In this document: one piece after another, positions 45,598 through 58,529 of the stretch
Layout: every line of letters begins with the position of its first letter
Numbering within the stretch: the stretch's first letter is position 1
From: Tretioscincus oriximinensis
Taxonomy: Eukaryota; Chordata; Lepidosauria; Squamata; Gymnophthalmidae
Assembly (NCBI GenBank): GCA_022410635.1
Contig: JAJVDF010000489.1
Coordinates: forward strand, 186,001 to 250,000
Length of the DNA: 64,000 nt
Direction of reading: 5' to 3'
Notes under the pieces: generated by a model
Database searches by the model: none
Told to the model about the DNA's origin: nothing
The model's input: only the letters and a program-made list of their open reading frames with translations
Program-made: the position numbers and the translations under genes

Positions 45598-46893
45598 TCT
45601 GTAGCTGGAAAAATTAAGCTCTCTCTGTCTCTAATATACAAAAACACATGCACAACAAACCGTGTTGGCTTCATGGAAAAAGGTTGTTCCACATACTGGG
45701 TGTAGTTCTTAACAAAAACCATATCCTGGTTAGGATATCAACAGTAAAGAACAGTTAAAATAACCATTAGGGAGCCACTCCCTGCTGATTAAAAACCATT
45801 TCCATATGAGCGCATATTGTTCCTAAAACTCTTAGTGGAAACAATAATTAGTGGAATGAAATGAAGAATCAGGATTTCTATTCTCATGTTTGTCAAATAT
45901 TTTGAAGCATTTAGGCCAGTGGTGTTGTCACACTACATTACATTAACTCCCTCAGAATTGCCGTAAAAATAATTGCAATAACCCAGCCATGCATGGACCC
46001 CCTTTTCTGACATTTGTAATTGGTTTCTCCCCAACCCCTTAAAATAATGAAGCATTCCCTTGACTGCATTGATGCAAAACTGACTGACCCTTTCAAGATT
46101 GATATGCTCTGCAGTAGAGAAGATGAAGTGGGAAATCTACCATGTGCAAATAACATTATCCATCACCAGATGTTGCATACTCCTTTAATCACCTGGCCAC
46201 ACTTAACCATTTGTCCAATTTTAAGACTTCTGTATTAAATACTCAGGTTTTTGCTTTCTATCCAAATTGGTAACAAGCAATCCTGCATTGCTTGAATGTA
46301 GATCAGCCTTGGCCCTGGGTGAACAAAGGCTGCATCTTTTGCTGCTGGCCAGGATGTGTTTGATAAGTATTGGTGCTTGCAGGTAGAAGCCAAGATTACC
46401 CATGTGCCAGATTGTGAAGTAGTGAGCTCAACATCCCCTAAGTTTATAATGCCTTTCCTGGTTCCAGTGGTCTTTTCACCTTCCTCTCAGATGCTTTGGT
46501 GAAGGGAAGGATGGAGATTTGTGGCGAGTGGAGGAAAGGCATCTCTGATTCCCAGCTGTTTCTCAGTTCTCAACACTAGATCCCTATAGCTGCTGGAGGA
46601 GGCCCCTGTTGCCACTGCAGCTGCATTCATTGTGACAGCAAGGACTTTGCATCAGTTGTGTTGCCCACTTAGCCTGTGAGATGGATGCTGTGATGTGTAA
46701 TGCTGTGCTCTGCATACAAGGTGCTGCAACTGACCCTTGCAAATGGTACCTATAAAATGAAGAAACAGGGCAACCCTCTTCAGACACTAACCAGGGTCCC
46801 CCACTCAGCAACTAAACTGCCTAAGATGGAGGTGCAGGCTGCATTATGTAATCGCTCTTTCTGTACGATGACTTATTGCGATCCAGGAACATC
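45598..46893. other. Unique sequence, no gene seen
   Basis: A GC-richer patch at 46580-46800 opens short frames on both strands without any recognisable protein. Confidence 0.4.
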
Positions 46894-46955
46894 TAAAGGG
46901 CTTATTGCCCACATGCCATTCTTGGATAGTGAGGCATGTGGACAGCAGACCCCTT
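46894..46955. mobile_element. Very short inverted-repeat element, family F, copy 2
   Basis: The left end TAAAGGGCTTATTGCCCACA, then TGCC, and the right end GGCA, then TGTGGACAGCAGACCCCTTA, are inverted with only about 14 bases between arms. It matches 23227-23299. Confidence 0.6.
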
Positions 46956-48247
46956 AGATTCCTCCTGAACCAGAGATAACTGTGGTCAGTTATACTGAAG
47001 ACTGGTATTAATTTCAGTTTATGCAATTAACATTTTCATAGATTGTGGGATATATAAATATCCCCCCTGTTTTTCAATGTGCAGAATAACAATCCAACTG
47101 AAGAGGCATTTAGTTATTCTTCAGGGGACTGAAATGTTATTGTACTTTAATCATATGCTAGTGGAAAGCCCACAAAAATGAGGACTTAGGAAGGCAAGGG
47201 GTGGAGGAGGGAGCTGGCAGCAATGGCAGGTGAGCTGCCATGGTGCTCTCGGTGGTGGGAGTGGCAGATCTGGACCAGGTGCCAGAGGTGGCTGCCCTCT
47301 CCGCCATTGCCACAGGTAAGACCAAAGTTCCAACTCCTGTCATTGTTCGACAGACCTAAGAATGTTGGACTCAATGACTGGTGTTTTATTAATCGTAAAG
47401 ACAATCATATATAATCATGTAATAGTTTCTGGTTCTTTAATTTTCTTCAGTCCTGAAAAATGAGCTTAATACAGTTTTTCTGAAATAAAGTGGTAGTGGG
47501 TGGTGGTGGAACCAAGTTAAGTTCATTCTTCAGGACTGAGGATGATTTAAACATAAATGTGTGACCAACGGCTAATTGTATCTTCAATGTATGAGTTAGC
47601 AACAATTGGTTGATTAAATGTTACATACTGATAATAATGAGTTTTTAAGTGAAGTCGGGTGAGTTTTAAAAAATCCAAAAGAAGTGGTATGAGATCTTCT
47701 ATTAAGCCCAGGAGCATGGTGTGACCACACAGAAATATAAAAGCAAAACAGACAAACGTACCTAAATCTCTTAAATAATTGGAAGTATCCTGAAACTGGA
47801 AAGGGGCGAAGGGGTTGTACTTGAACAGGTGTTTAGAACTGGCTATTGTTATTTTCATACAAGTTCTGATAAAATCAGTACAAAATGATGATTCTGTCAA
47901 CCCTAGAGTGAGTTCTGAAAACTTATTTTATCAAGTCTTACTTATTTTCCAGTTCTTAACATTTTATATAGCTGGAGTAAGGAATACCAAAAAGCATCAA
48001 CTCCACATTCTCTTCTTTATTCCTGAGTGGGATTCTGGGTGTATGTGTGGGGGATTCCACTCCTACTGGACCAATAAGTATGCACTACAAGACCACTCCT
48101 GTGAGAACAAAAGCTGCCAACACTAATAAGCCCTATTGTTTGCTGCCAGATTGTGTGAAAGGGGACTTGGGGCATATCTTATGACCTGCATCTTTGTGTT
48201 TCTCCAAAGAGCACACAGCCGCTCTATTCGTCTTTTCCAGTTGTCAT
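46956..48247. other. Unique sequence, no gene seen
   Basis: A GC-richer patch at 47170-47320 gives overlapping minus-strand frames of no clear meaning. Nothing else recognised. Confidence 0.4.
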
Positions 48248-48331
48248 ATATACTGCTCAAAACAATTAAGGGAACACTTTAACATAACACGTTATATTAA
48301 AGTGTTCCCTTAATAGTTTTGAGCAGTATAT
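48248..48331. mobile_element. Hairpin MITE with 34-bp arms, Tc1/mariner-like
   Basis: Arms 48248-48281 and 48298-48331 are near-perfect inverses (TACTGCTCAAAACAATTAAG, GGAACACTTTA) around a 16-base centre. The ends lie in TATA, consistent with a TA target, as used by Tc1/mariner elements. It has no coding capacity. A single arm is found at 28319-28351. Confidence 0.8.
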
Positions 48332-48421
48332 TTAGCATACATCTAACCTGTGCCACGGAGCACAAAACGGCTCAGCCAAAATATGTGTGTTGACTGATAT
48401 TTCCTGGAACAGAAAAGCAAG

Positions 48422-48592
48422 CATCATTCCTGGGCCACTGAGCCTTGCTCTGGGCTGTAACTCAGAATAAGAGCCTGTATAGACTATGGCAGATCCTGGA
48501 TGGGGCAAGCTGTAGTCTACACTGGCATGAGGATAGCCAAACTCTGTCCAGAGATTCAGCCCAGAATAAGCTCAGGGGGGATTTTTTACTAA
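48422..48592. mobile_element. Family E MITE copy
   Basis: GGGCTGTAACTCAGAATAAG on the left and AGATTCAGCCCAGAATAAGC on the right correspond to the family's terminal regions. The middle (AGCTGTAGTCTACACTGGCA) matches the copies at 54468 and 60678. Confidence 0.6.
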
Positions 48593-49435
48593 GAGCCTGG
48601 ATAAATAACAGAAACTCTTTAGTCTGTTAACAAACAGATACTGGAGTCATAAAAAGCTTAAGCCGCTACTTTGCTGTATTTACCACATATGTCTTGTATA
48701 ACTGGCAGCATGGAAGCCTGAGTTACTTTATCAGGCCTATTCCAGCTTGGGCTTTGGTCTTCCGAAATGCAGCTTTTATAAACTTAAAAGTGGTGACAAA
48801 TGGGATTTGCAATGTTAATAACCTGGGATTAGTGGCAGGGCTACGAAGTAGCAGTTTATGATCGTGGCTATGAGTTACGCACATTGACAGGTGTGTAACA
48901 GATGGTTTGGGCAATGTAGAATCGATGTGTGTGCAGTGATGGTGGGGGAAGGCAGTTCCATTCATCCTGTCTGAAGAATCAGGTCATTTTGTGACATAAA
49001 CTGGCACTGGGTTTGTGTCTGCATAATCCAGAAGGCAAGAGAGACAAAGAGCAGCCTCCTTCTGGCTCCAGGAGCAAAATCGAATCATTTCCACTGTTGT
49101 TTGCTCAAGTTGACAGCCCCACTCGTCTCTTCCAGATCACTAGGCTGATAGCAGAAAACATGCATGGGTTTCCCTTACCACCTCCAGCCAAAAATGACCT
49201 CGTGTGTGGCTATTTGGAAAAGGTTAGAGTAAGGGTGAGAGGACTGACCCTGAGGTTCTCTTTCCCAAACTGCTGGAAAGGTAGAGAAGCTGAACGGCAT
49301 TAAGAGGAATCTTATTGGGCTTATCTTTATCTTGAGTTGTGGATTTATTCATGCTAACTCCAATTATTTATTTTAAGCGGCAAATTCTAACAGGGACAAA
49401 AACAGATAAATGGAGTCAGAGTATTCTGACTCCAT
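48593..49435. other. Unique sequence, no gene seen
   Basis: Nothing recognised. The 96-codon frame 49013-49303 lacks support. Confidence 0.4.
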
Positions 49436-49768
49436 TTCATCGGCCTGTGGAATTTACTTCCTGAAGAGGTGGTGGTAGCTAACAGATTGGATAGCTTCAA
49501 GACAGGACCAGACCGGTTTATGGACACTAAGGGTATAAATGGATACTAGGATGGATGTCTGGATGTTGCCTCCGGGATGGAGCAACAGGCAGGACTCCTG
49601 AAATACCATTTGCAGGGAGTCATGAACAGGAGCATATTTTGCTTTCCTCTGTTCAGACTGCCCGGGTGCATCTGTTGGGCCTCTGTGTGACACAGAATGC
49701 TGGACTGGATGGGCTGTAGCCTGATCCAGTATGGCTCTTCTTATGTTCTTATGTTCTTATGTTCTTAT
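49436..49768 (+). mobile_element. CR1 LINE (TTCTTATG lineage), 3' end
   Basis: It starts in the last coding part (GCCTGTGGAATTTACTTCCT), continues through the UTR (GCAGGACTCCTGAAATACCA), and ends with three copies of the octamer CTTATGTT. The tail is the clearest of this lineage in the window. Confidence 0.95.
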
Positions 49769-51353
49769 TCAGAAAGAAATTGCCACAATAGTTTACCACT
49801 TTGGGTTTAAAAGCGGCAATGAACTTAGTTTCTTACCACTTGCTCAAACGGTACAGTACTCCAATGGCCAAGTTCCTCTTGTATATGACACGATTCCTTA
49901 AGCATTTTAACATACAAGTCCAGACTGTGTGTTTTTCATTGATTGTACTATGTGCAAACTGTATCAATTCAAATCTAATACTATATCTGTATGTTGATAC
50001 TGGCATATGTTTCTTCTGCTATTTTACCATCTGATCAGCCATGTGCAAACATGCTATGTATGATTATTAGGCAGTATGGATATGAGAGGATTTATTTTTA
50101 AACATCTATACTTGCAGTTCAAAGTAAATTCTAATCAGTTAGAAAAGGGAAATGTCTATTTTAAGCCTGTGGANGCTGATTTATTTTTGCTACTTAATTT
50201 TTCTAGACTAGGAGCCTTTTTGCACTTTACTCAGTACATTTAGATGGTCTAGGACATCATGATTTGAATGTGGTTTGAATCTTGATAAAACTGCAAGGTA
50301 ACAGTAGTCCAGACCCAAAGTATGCACAAACTTCAAAAGCTTGATCTGAGGTTCCAGAAGGAGTAGGAACAAATGTCTCTGACCTCACAGCTCCTGGGAG
50401 ATCTATTTCAATGGTGCACAAATTGTTCAGCTGAAATGGATGCAATAAGACATTCAGCAGAAAAAGGAATGTAGAGAATGCACATCTGCTAAAATGTCAG
50501 AAGACTTCTATGGTGAGGTCTGCTGGTGATCCAGAGCAAGATCTTTTTTATTTGTTTCACATTTCTTATCAGCAATTATTGGGGCCATCTGTATTCTGCA
50601 CATGCAGAAAGGCCTAAAATTTACTGGCATTCTGTTGTTCCTCTTGCTGCTGGAAAACTTTGTGGAGAGACGCTTTTTCAACCAGCATTGGTTAATGGGA
50701 CTGATACGTGTTGCTACTGATCATGGACAAGGCACCTTAATGAACAGCATCTGTGTGGAAGAGCAGCAGCNCCTTCAATTACATGGCATGGTGTTGATGC
50801 AATGTTAAAATGCATCTGAATATGTTAAGGTGCAAGGCAAGGGTGTGACATTAGGATTGTTCCTCACATTCTGACTTGAAGACCCCCTTCTCTGTCCACA
50901 GAAACCCTAGATGCTTCAGTTGGGGGAGAAATGGAAGCATACAACATGGGAAAAATGTATGTGTTGCATAATGCAGAGATGGCCTGCATCTCATTCTGTA
51001 TATGCTTTCTTAGCAATTAGGTACAATGGAAATATTGTAAATTTGTCTGCATGGTATGGGCTATTCCACATCACACTGCCCTAATTAAGCAGCTTGGTTC
51101 ACAATAGGTTTGGCTGCCAGTGGCCTGCACCAAGGGACATTCACTTTGTTGATGACCATCCTGGTCCAGCTTCAGAAATCAGCAATAAAATAGTGAAATC
51201 TAAATTCTCTGAATAAGAATACTCTCTTAGACTATGGCAAGATCTGCAGGACGGCTTTATATGGCTCAAAATGGTGATAGAGGTTGGTGGTACAGTTTGG
51301 GACACAAGTAGTATTGCACTAAAGGGTGAGCTTAGGAACAGGGTATGCAAACC
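49769..51353. other. Unique sequence, no gene seen
   Basis: The overlapping plus frames at 50526-50808 contain a leucine-rich stretch but no recognised domain or splice context. Confidence 0.4.
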
Positions 51354-51826
51354 CTGATCTGATTGAAGTGTACAAAATCATGCATGGGATAGACAGGGTN
51401 AATGTTTTTCTCTATCACACAACACAAGGANCAGAGGGCACTCCTTGAAACTGATGGGAAGAAAAGTGAGAACAGACAAAGGAAAGTATTTTTTCACCCA
51501 GAGGCTCATCGGCCTGTGGAATTTACTTCCTGAAGAGGTAGTGGTAGCTAACAGCTTGGATAGTTTCAAGACAGGACTAGACAGGTGTATGGACACCAAG
51601 GGTATAAATGGGTACTAGGATGGATGTCTGGATGCTGCCTCCGGGATGGAGCAACAGGCAGGACTCCTGAAATACCATTTGCAGGGAGTCATGAACAGGA
51701 GCATATTTTGCTTTCCTCTGTTCGGACTGCCCAGGTGCATCTGGTGAGCCTCTGTGTGACACAGAATGCTGGACTTGATGGGCTGTGGCCTGATCCAGTA
51801 TGGCTCTTCTTATGTTCTTACGTAAA
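51354..51826 (+). mobile_element. CR1 LINE (TTCTTATG lineage), 3' fragment
   Basis: It is collinear with 45134-45597: CTGATTGAAGTGTACAAAAT, TCCTTGAAACTGATGGGAAG, GCCTGTGGAATTTACTTCCT, then the UTR and CTTATGTTCTTACG. It is very similar to 49436-49768 over their shared part. A short internal deletion and two Ns break the frame near 51401-51431. Confidence 0.95.
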
Positions 51827-54467
51827 CCTCTGTGCCCTGAGAGAACTCATTCTACAGTAAGCACTCATTAGAAAGCTCTAAAGGGAGAACGATGGGAAGG
51901 ATCCAGGCAGCTATTCCAATCACTCTTCATTCTCTCCGTGGAATATGGACTGGCCTTGGTGCACTCTGTGTTTTGTAGAACGTACTGAGTTCTGTAATCA
52001 TTTCATTTGAAAAACCAGCCCTGATCAAAAGATCAAAACAGCAAACAGAAATTCCATGGCTTCGATATTTCCATCACTGGAACATTAGACCAGCACAAGC
52101 TGAAGGTTGCTAAAGGGAAAATTGTCTCTTGCTGTGCTTTTTTCCCTCATCATGCGAAAGAAATCTTCAAGTTAGCATGTGGGTTTTAGATATGCAGATA
52201 TTTAAAGAGGATTAATGAAATGCTTTACAGAAAAATAGGTTGGATAGGATCCAGTGATCTTCTGTTTTGCCCACAAATTTATAGTACTTCACTCTTTTTC
52301 ATTCTCCAAGCGTTCTCCAAAATTTAAGTTCAGTTTTCAAAATCTGTTTTTAATGCATGTGATCTTCTAAACCACAGACAAACCATTCTATTTCCCCTCA
52401 TAGGCAGCTGCATCTTTTGATTTTGGAAATCTCTTTCTTTTGACCATCTTGTGTCATAATGAATGTTGCATCAATGGAAAAGCCCCAAGGCAAGACACAC
52501 ATACAGCAACGGCTTTAAGAAGTAGAGCGGGGTGGGGGTATAATACAGTTCATGGCTAGTCCAGATTGTCAAAGAAATCTACTGAAAACTCTGATGAGGA
52601 AGGGTATAGTAGCCTGGAGCGTCTTTTTCCAGAGAAGGGAAGAAGAAGGTGAGGGAAATGTTAAAGTCAGTTGACATGATGGGGGAGAAAGTCAAATGAC
52701 CCTGAAAGAACATTAACAGAAACAAAGAAGTAGTAATGTTCGGAAGTAGTAATGTCAACCCGAGTACATATTTTACGAAGCACCCAGTGACACCTAAGCC
52801 AATTCTGACCAGATATGAAATTATCTGTGTTTAGTGCTGCTTACAAGGCATTCCCCACTGCTAAAATACAATGAAAAATAAATGAAAAATAAATGTCCAT
52901 ATTCATACAATTCATAAAGCGTTTTGGTACTTTATAAGGCANGGATAGAAAAAATTCAGATTATCAAATTTTATTTTCTTTCTTTTTTAATTACGTCTGC
53001 TCAGTAAGGTCCAAATGAATACCATAATTTATAGTTTATAAAAAGGGTATGGCAAATTTGGGCCCACTGACCAAGATATAAGTCAACAGATAAATATGAA
53101 TTTTTAAAAAAATCCTAAAATTCATAAAAAATATTTTTCTCCAAAAAGAGTAGTGGAAGTAAGATTTTTGTTGTGGTTTTGTTTAATTGATGTGTTTTGT
53201 GATTTATTTATTCTTACGCAATAATTAAAAAAGAAAGGGTATTTCTAAGATGAAATTTGCACTTACTCTATCTGCCTAGGTGGTAGACATGGATGCAGGA
53301 ATTCAGCTTACCTAGATTTCTACAACTCCATTGTGTTGAAACATCCTTTCACAAGTGAAATGTTTCTGTTTGGTAGAATGAAAATGGCAAACATCTGATC
53401 ATTTCTCCTTGGGTTGTGTCGAGATAGAAATAGCACCCAACGTTGGGGGATGCAACATGATTGGTACAACACAACCTGAGAATACTTTTACCTGGCTTAC
53501 AGTTAAGTCACTCCCAGGACCAGTTCCAGAGATTTGCAGACAGATTATGGCCTGGCAAATTTGTACACTGTACTCCAAGAACGCCTGAGAGAGGACCCCT
53601 TTTACCATGTGATTCTAACTTTAAACTGAGGGATTGTGTGCTGGAACCAGAACTCAACATGAGTCTATTCCAAGTTAGCTTGAAAATTCCATTTCAGATT
53701 GCAATTGCTAAATAGTTTGGCATTGAAAATAAAACCAAAACTTTCTGACCCACTCTCAATTCATCAATCTGTATAATTGATTCTTTAAAATGAACTTTGA
53801 ACTTAACCANTTCAATGATAAATAAGAGTATTTCTTTTAAGCAAACAAACCCCCTTCAAAGTACCCCAAACTGGACTCTCTTGTTCAATATACAGGAAGA
53901 AGGAGGCAATAGAAACACTTCGAGCTGGAGAAAAAGCCTTATAGAAATCTGGAGGTTACTATCATTATTTCTTGCCAAACTTACTGAGTTTTCAGTTCAT
54001 GATCAATACAACTTTGTCAATTATGGGCCACATTTTCTTTAATTAGATTGTGATCAATTCCAACTGCAAAGGCTTCTCTTGGTTGTATTTTTTTTTAAAA
54101 AAAATTATTGTCATTTCATTATATCAACATAATCTTACATATCCACATAAACATTTACATACATAAGACAAAAACAAGAAAATCAAAACCAGAATGGATA
54201 CAAAGGGTTCTCTTGTCTACATCCAGGGCATATGATGATCTTTTGCTGCAGAAAAGAACATGACAAATTAAGCACATATTAAATTTTAAATGGTATACAG
54301 TATATTTTTAATTTGAAGAGTCAGTTTTACAATGTTTTAGTCCCACAAGAAATCTAAAATCCTATTGTGCATCACATATAAAAATGTAAATGTTTTTGAT
54401 AAGGATTCTCAGTTTGTCTGCTTGCTGCCAAGCTAATCTTTTTTGCAGTAAGAGAATTTAACACCCA
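51827..54467. other. Unique AT-rich sequence, no gene seen
   Basis: About 2.6 kb without recognised repeats. The AT-rich run at 54086-54200 could be an old LINE UTR but cannot be assigned. Confidence 0.4.
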
Positions 54468-54602
54468 GGCCCCATCTTCTTGGCTATGTCTCAGAATAGG
54501 AATGTGCCATCTACATGGGGCTTGCCACAGTCTACACTGGCAAGTGGATGAACAAGCTCTGTGCCAAGATATAACCCAGAATAAGGCTCAGTGGGGACAG
54601 GG
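54468..54602. mobile_element. Family E MITE copy
   Basis: GGCTATGTCTCAGAATAGGA (left), CACAGTCTACACTGGCAAGT (centre) and GATATAACCCAGAATAAGGC (right) match 48422-48592 in order. The outermost ends are worn. Confidence 0.6.
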
Positions 54603-55671
54603 TTACAGATTTCCTTTTGACAATAAACTGCTTTAAAGCAAATGAAAATCCCACAAGCCAAAGCAGAATATAAATAAGGCCCTGTTTGTGCAAGCTCAAT
54701 AATGCATTTTAGTGATCTATTGCAACACATAAATGTGTTGTAAATACGTTGAACAGATTCCTGAAATACATTACTGAGTTTGTTCAAATAGGACCTTTAA
54801 ACAAGATATGTCCATAATTCTACAAATAAATAAACACCCACTTATAGATATGAACACAAGAAGACAGTACTGTCTAAGAAAAACAAATAGCATCCTGTCT
54901 TCATAGAATGTTTCCACAGGAAGTGGAAGTGTATCCTGATCACACCAGATGGACATGCTGCAACTTTAAGGAGCTCAATAGTCCACCCTTTGTTCATGGA
55001 GCTAGTGATCATCTGGACGAGATCTCTGCTAAGAGCTATCTAAACCCAGGTAGATCACATCAACCAGATATACATCCATGCTAACATTGTCTGATCTGGA
55101 TTAAGCAGTGGCAGTTATTCACCTAGACAGGATTCACAAAAGTGTGGGCATGGCTGGAAAAGATATGCATCATTTGGGCAATGTGGCAAATGCATTTTTG
55201 AATCTTCTTCATATCACATTCTAAGTCTCTCTGCTGGAGATGCTGCTTGCTGCTTTCAGGGCAACATGGAGCAAGCTGACAGCATTCAAACCCAGCATTG
55301 AGCAGCTGTGTTTGATCAAGAGGGAATGGGGTGACGTGAAACCCTGACACATGGACCAGCACCTTCACATCTGAATCATAGCACCCATTGTCTTAGTTCN
55401 AATGCGGTCCAACCTGCTTAATGCATAAATATGTTGCTATAGCTAATCTGGATTAAGATAATCCAGACTTATTAAACCAGATCTAACTTGGTACACTCAT
55501 AAACTGCTAGATATAGAGATGGCTAAAGTTTATAGATTAGATTTTGGAAAGTACAATCACTGTATCCACTGCTTTGATTGGATTTCTTGGATCCTGACTC
55601 CTGTTAGTTCATTCAGAAAGAAAGAACGAAAGAAATAACTTCTTTACACAGTAACATGTAAACCTAGGCGC
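54603..55671. other. Unique sequence, no gene seen
   Basis: AATCTGGATTAAG occurs near 55442, close to an inverted AATCCAGACTTATT near 55460, a small worn palindrome. Nothing else recognised. Confidence 0.4.
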
Positions 55672-56060
55672 TCTCCACACGATGAGTAAAACCCACAATT
55701 GAAAAGCGATTACTAATTTGACTCGTTTATACCTACCTGCAAAATTTGCTTTGAACAGGTGAGAGGAAGTAGCGAAGATGATACTGTGCATGTCAGCCAG
55801 TTGCAATTCTGCAGTCCTGTTGGCTGGCGTCTTCTCAGAGTATCTGAATTACTACGATGCCGTGACAGACATCAGGCTGCACAATGGGAGAACAGACATT
55901 TCATGCTGATTCCTGAATGGATCAGCAGTCATATATTATGGGTGGATAGTCACATATTCCTGGCTGGATAATGGAAGTTCTGTTACCACAATGGAGCGAA
56001 GACATCATGATGATACTATGATCGCAATAGGAAAACCTTGTGTGCCTGCAGCCTTGGTCT
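55672..56060. mobile_element. Possible distant family C relative
   Basis: The left end TAGGCGCTCTCCACACGATG and the right end TTGTGTGCCTGCAGCCTT form a worn inverted pair resembling the family C ends. The length (~390 bp) is also similar. The interior does not align obviously with the other copies. Confidence 0.35.
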
Positions 56061-58127
56061 ACAACCCTTTTATTGCTTTCTTTCTAGCTGTAGGATTTTG
56101 TAAGAATCCTACCTCATAGTTCACATTTTATACTTTCTAGCTCCCAATTATGCTGGATTTCCCATAACATCATGGAACCAGAAATGATCAACAGGCTGTT
56201 ATATCAAAACAATAAATTCACATTTAAGAATCATTACATCCTCTTTTATAGATGATAGGTCTTTATTTTGAAGTGTGTACTCTACTTATTAAAAGATAAC
56301 TAGAAGAGTGTATGCTCTGCTCATTGATAGCTAGCATCAAGCATGTATATCAAAGTCTGGGATGCATTGCTATTAAAATTATAAAATGAGATCAAAAGCC
56401 ATTGGTGTTTAGTACTTGCTAATAGCTTGAGCAGGTCATGCTACCTATTCACTTTTCAATTATAAGATATATTTCTGAGTACTAAAAATTAGGTGTTCCA
56501 GTGTGTGCATATTTATATGCAAATTATAATCAGATTGGTTTCTCCATTGTACTGTCCTCTTTTGATATCCATTTTGGNTTTTTTTCATTAGCAGTCCCTG
56601 TCTTCTGTGATTAATCTGAAGAGTACTTGTTGCCCAGAAATAAACTGCTAACTTGAAAGGTTTAACCCCCTTTGTCTCCTGGAAGAAGGTAGCAACTAAC
56701 TGCATGAGTGTGTGTCTGTAGTCACCAAGTTGCTGTTACTTAGGAATTTGGAGGAGGGCTGCCACATCTGACCACTCAAATTTGAGAGGCCCCTCCCCCT
56801 CTGCTTCCTAGGCCACATCCTCTCCCATTCCCCTCCCCTCTCAAGCTATGCCCCCTCCACCTAGGCATGCCTGTGATTTTAAAAAATAATAGGGTTCTAA
56901 CAGCTCTTGTCTTCCTCTCTCTCTGCACTTATGGGGACTGCAGCAATAGTGGCTGCGGAGACATGCATTAACCAGTTCACACAGCAGGCTGCCACTACTT
57001 GTGGCTGCAATGGTTGCAGTGGGTACAGTGAGGAAGAAAGCATTGCTCGATTAGCCAACCCAGTTTGCCAGCATGGCCAGTTGGCTTCCTAGCAGTTATA
57101 AGCCATGGCAAAGAGACTGGTTCATCCACATGACTGGGTAGCTATATGGGTGAGCTTGGTGGGTTGAGCAAGTGGCACCTGCCCATGCCATGGTACTGAT
57201 GGCAGCAAGGAGACAACAGGAACCAACTTACTTGTTTCACCCACCCAACATTTGGGGCATTTTGAAAAAATACATATAAAAGTTGAGCAAGAAGAAACAG
57301 TCCTTAAGCCTTTAATGTGTTCAAATTTTCCCATTTAAAGCAGCATTTTCTTTTCTTGGAATATCAAACACAAGCCACTATTAGATTCACTGCAGTGAAT
57401 GCAAAATATAATGTAAAATTGAATTTGTATATTATATTTAGACTGATTTGTAGAGTTGATTTAACATATAAATTTAACTCCCATAAACAAAAAGTTATAG
57501 TGATTATGAAGTTTCTTTTGTCTGTGGGAACAGCTGTTACAATAAATTATATGAAAAGAAATGGAGCCAATAAACAATCATTTATGACTTTAAAAAACGG
57601 AATGGAGAATGAAGAGAATTTATAAATGTACCATTTTTTTCTGCCTGTTGAAAGCAAAGTCCTTGTTTTTTATTTGGTGAAATTCAGTGTTCAAATGAAA
57701 ATAATATCAAGGTTTGAGGCACTATAGGGGAAAGAATTCATGTAGCAGCAAAGGGCATTTGGCCAGTTAAAACAATAAATGACAGTGGAGCGTTCTCAGA
57801 AATTGCCACGGCCCAAATGACCTTTTCCACCGGAGCCATAACACATGCCTTCCAATAGTTTGAGGTCTGGAACAATAAAATAAAAATCACTTTCCTAGAA
57901 AGGAAAAAGTCATAATTGACTATTACAAAGAGGCAATATGGGATAATGCCACAAACTAAAACACCACCACAATGAAGATACATTGAAAGCAATGAAAATA
58001 TATAATGCTAGAGTTTTGCTACCCAAAACATGCAATCAGGGGTGCAGAGGCTTTGGCAGTTTCTGAATGGTTTGCATTCGGGCATGTAGTAACACAATAC
58101 CAAGTTGGATAGACATCAGCAATAATC
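56061..58127. other. Unique sequence, no gene seen
   Basis: A GC-richer patch at 56890-57250 shows CAGCA/TGCTG-type composition but no recognised element. The 102-codon frame at 57317-57625 has no supporting features. Confidence 0.4.
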
Positions 58128-58130
58128 TTA

Positions 58131-58527
58131 GGCAAGGTGCACACGACTTAAAAACTGCTACAATGTTATAATCTGAAATATAGCAATTGCGGGTCCGTGC
58201 ACACCAAACATTTATATTCTGTTACCAATGCCCAGTTCCATAACATCGCTCATTGATCTCGTTGCAGTGCAGTCTGATAATACTCGCAACAGCCAATAGC
58301 AACATCTGCTGCGTTCTCGATTGTTTTAACATCTCGATGTGCACACACATATGGTCATGAGAGTACAGGGGTTCTCCGGAATGATTCCTGAATATTAGAG
58401 CAGTAGTTTATTCCAGAGAAAATGGCATTTACTGTGGGTCAACTACTAAAAAGCGCTTAGCACTTGTGCCCAAGACTTCCTCATTGTGTTGCAAACAAAG
58501 TTTAAAAAATGTCATCTGCACACAGCC
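58131..58527. mobile_element. Family C element, copy 3
   Basis: It starts GGCAAGGTGCACACGAC and ends TCTGCACACAGCC, and is flanked by TTA on both sides (58128-58130 and 58528-58530). It is collinear with 39936-40339. The TTA duplication is what PIF/Harbinger elements leave. Confidence 0.75.
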
Positions 58528-58529
58528 TT

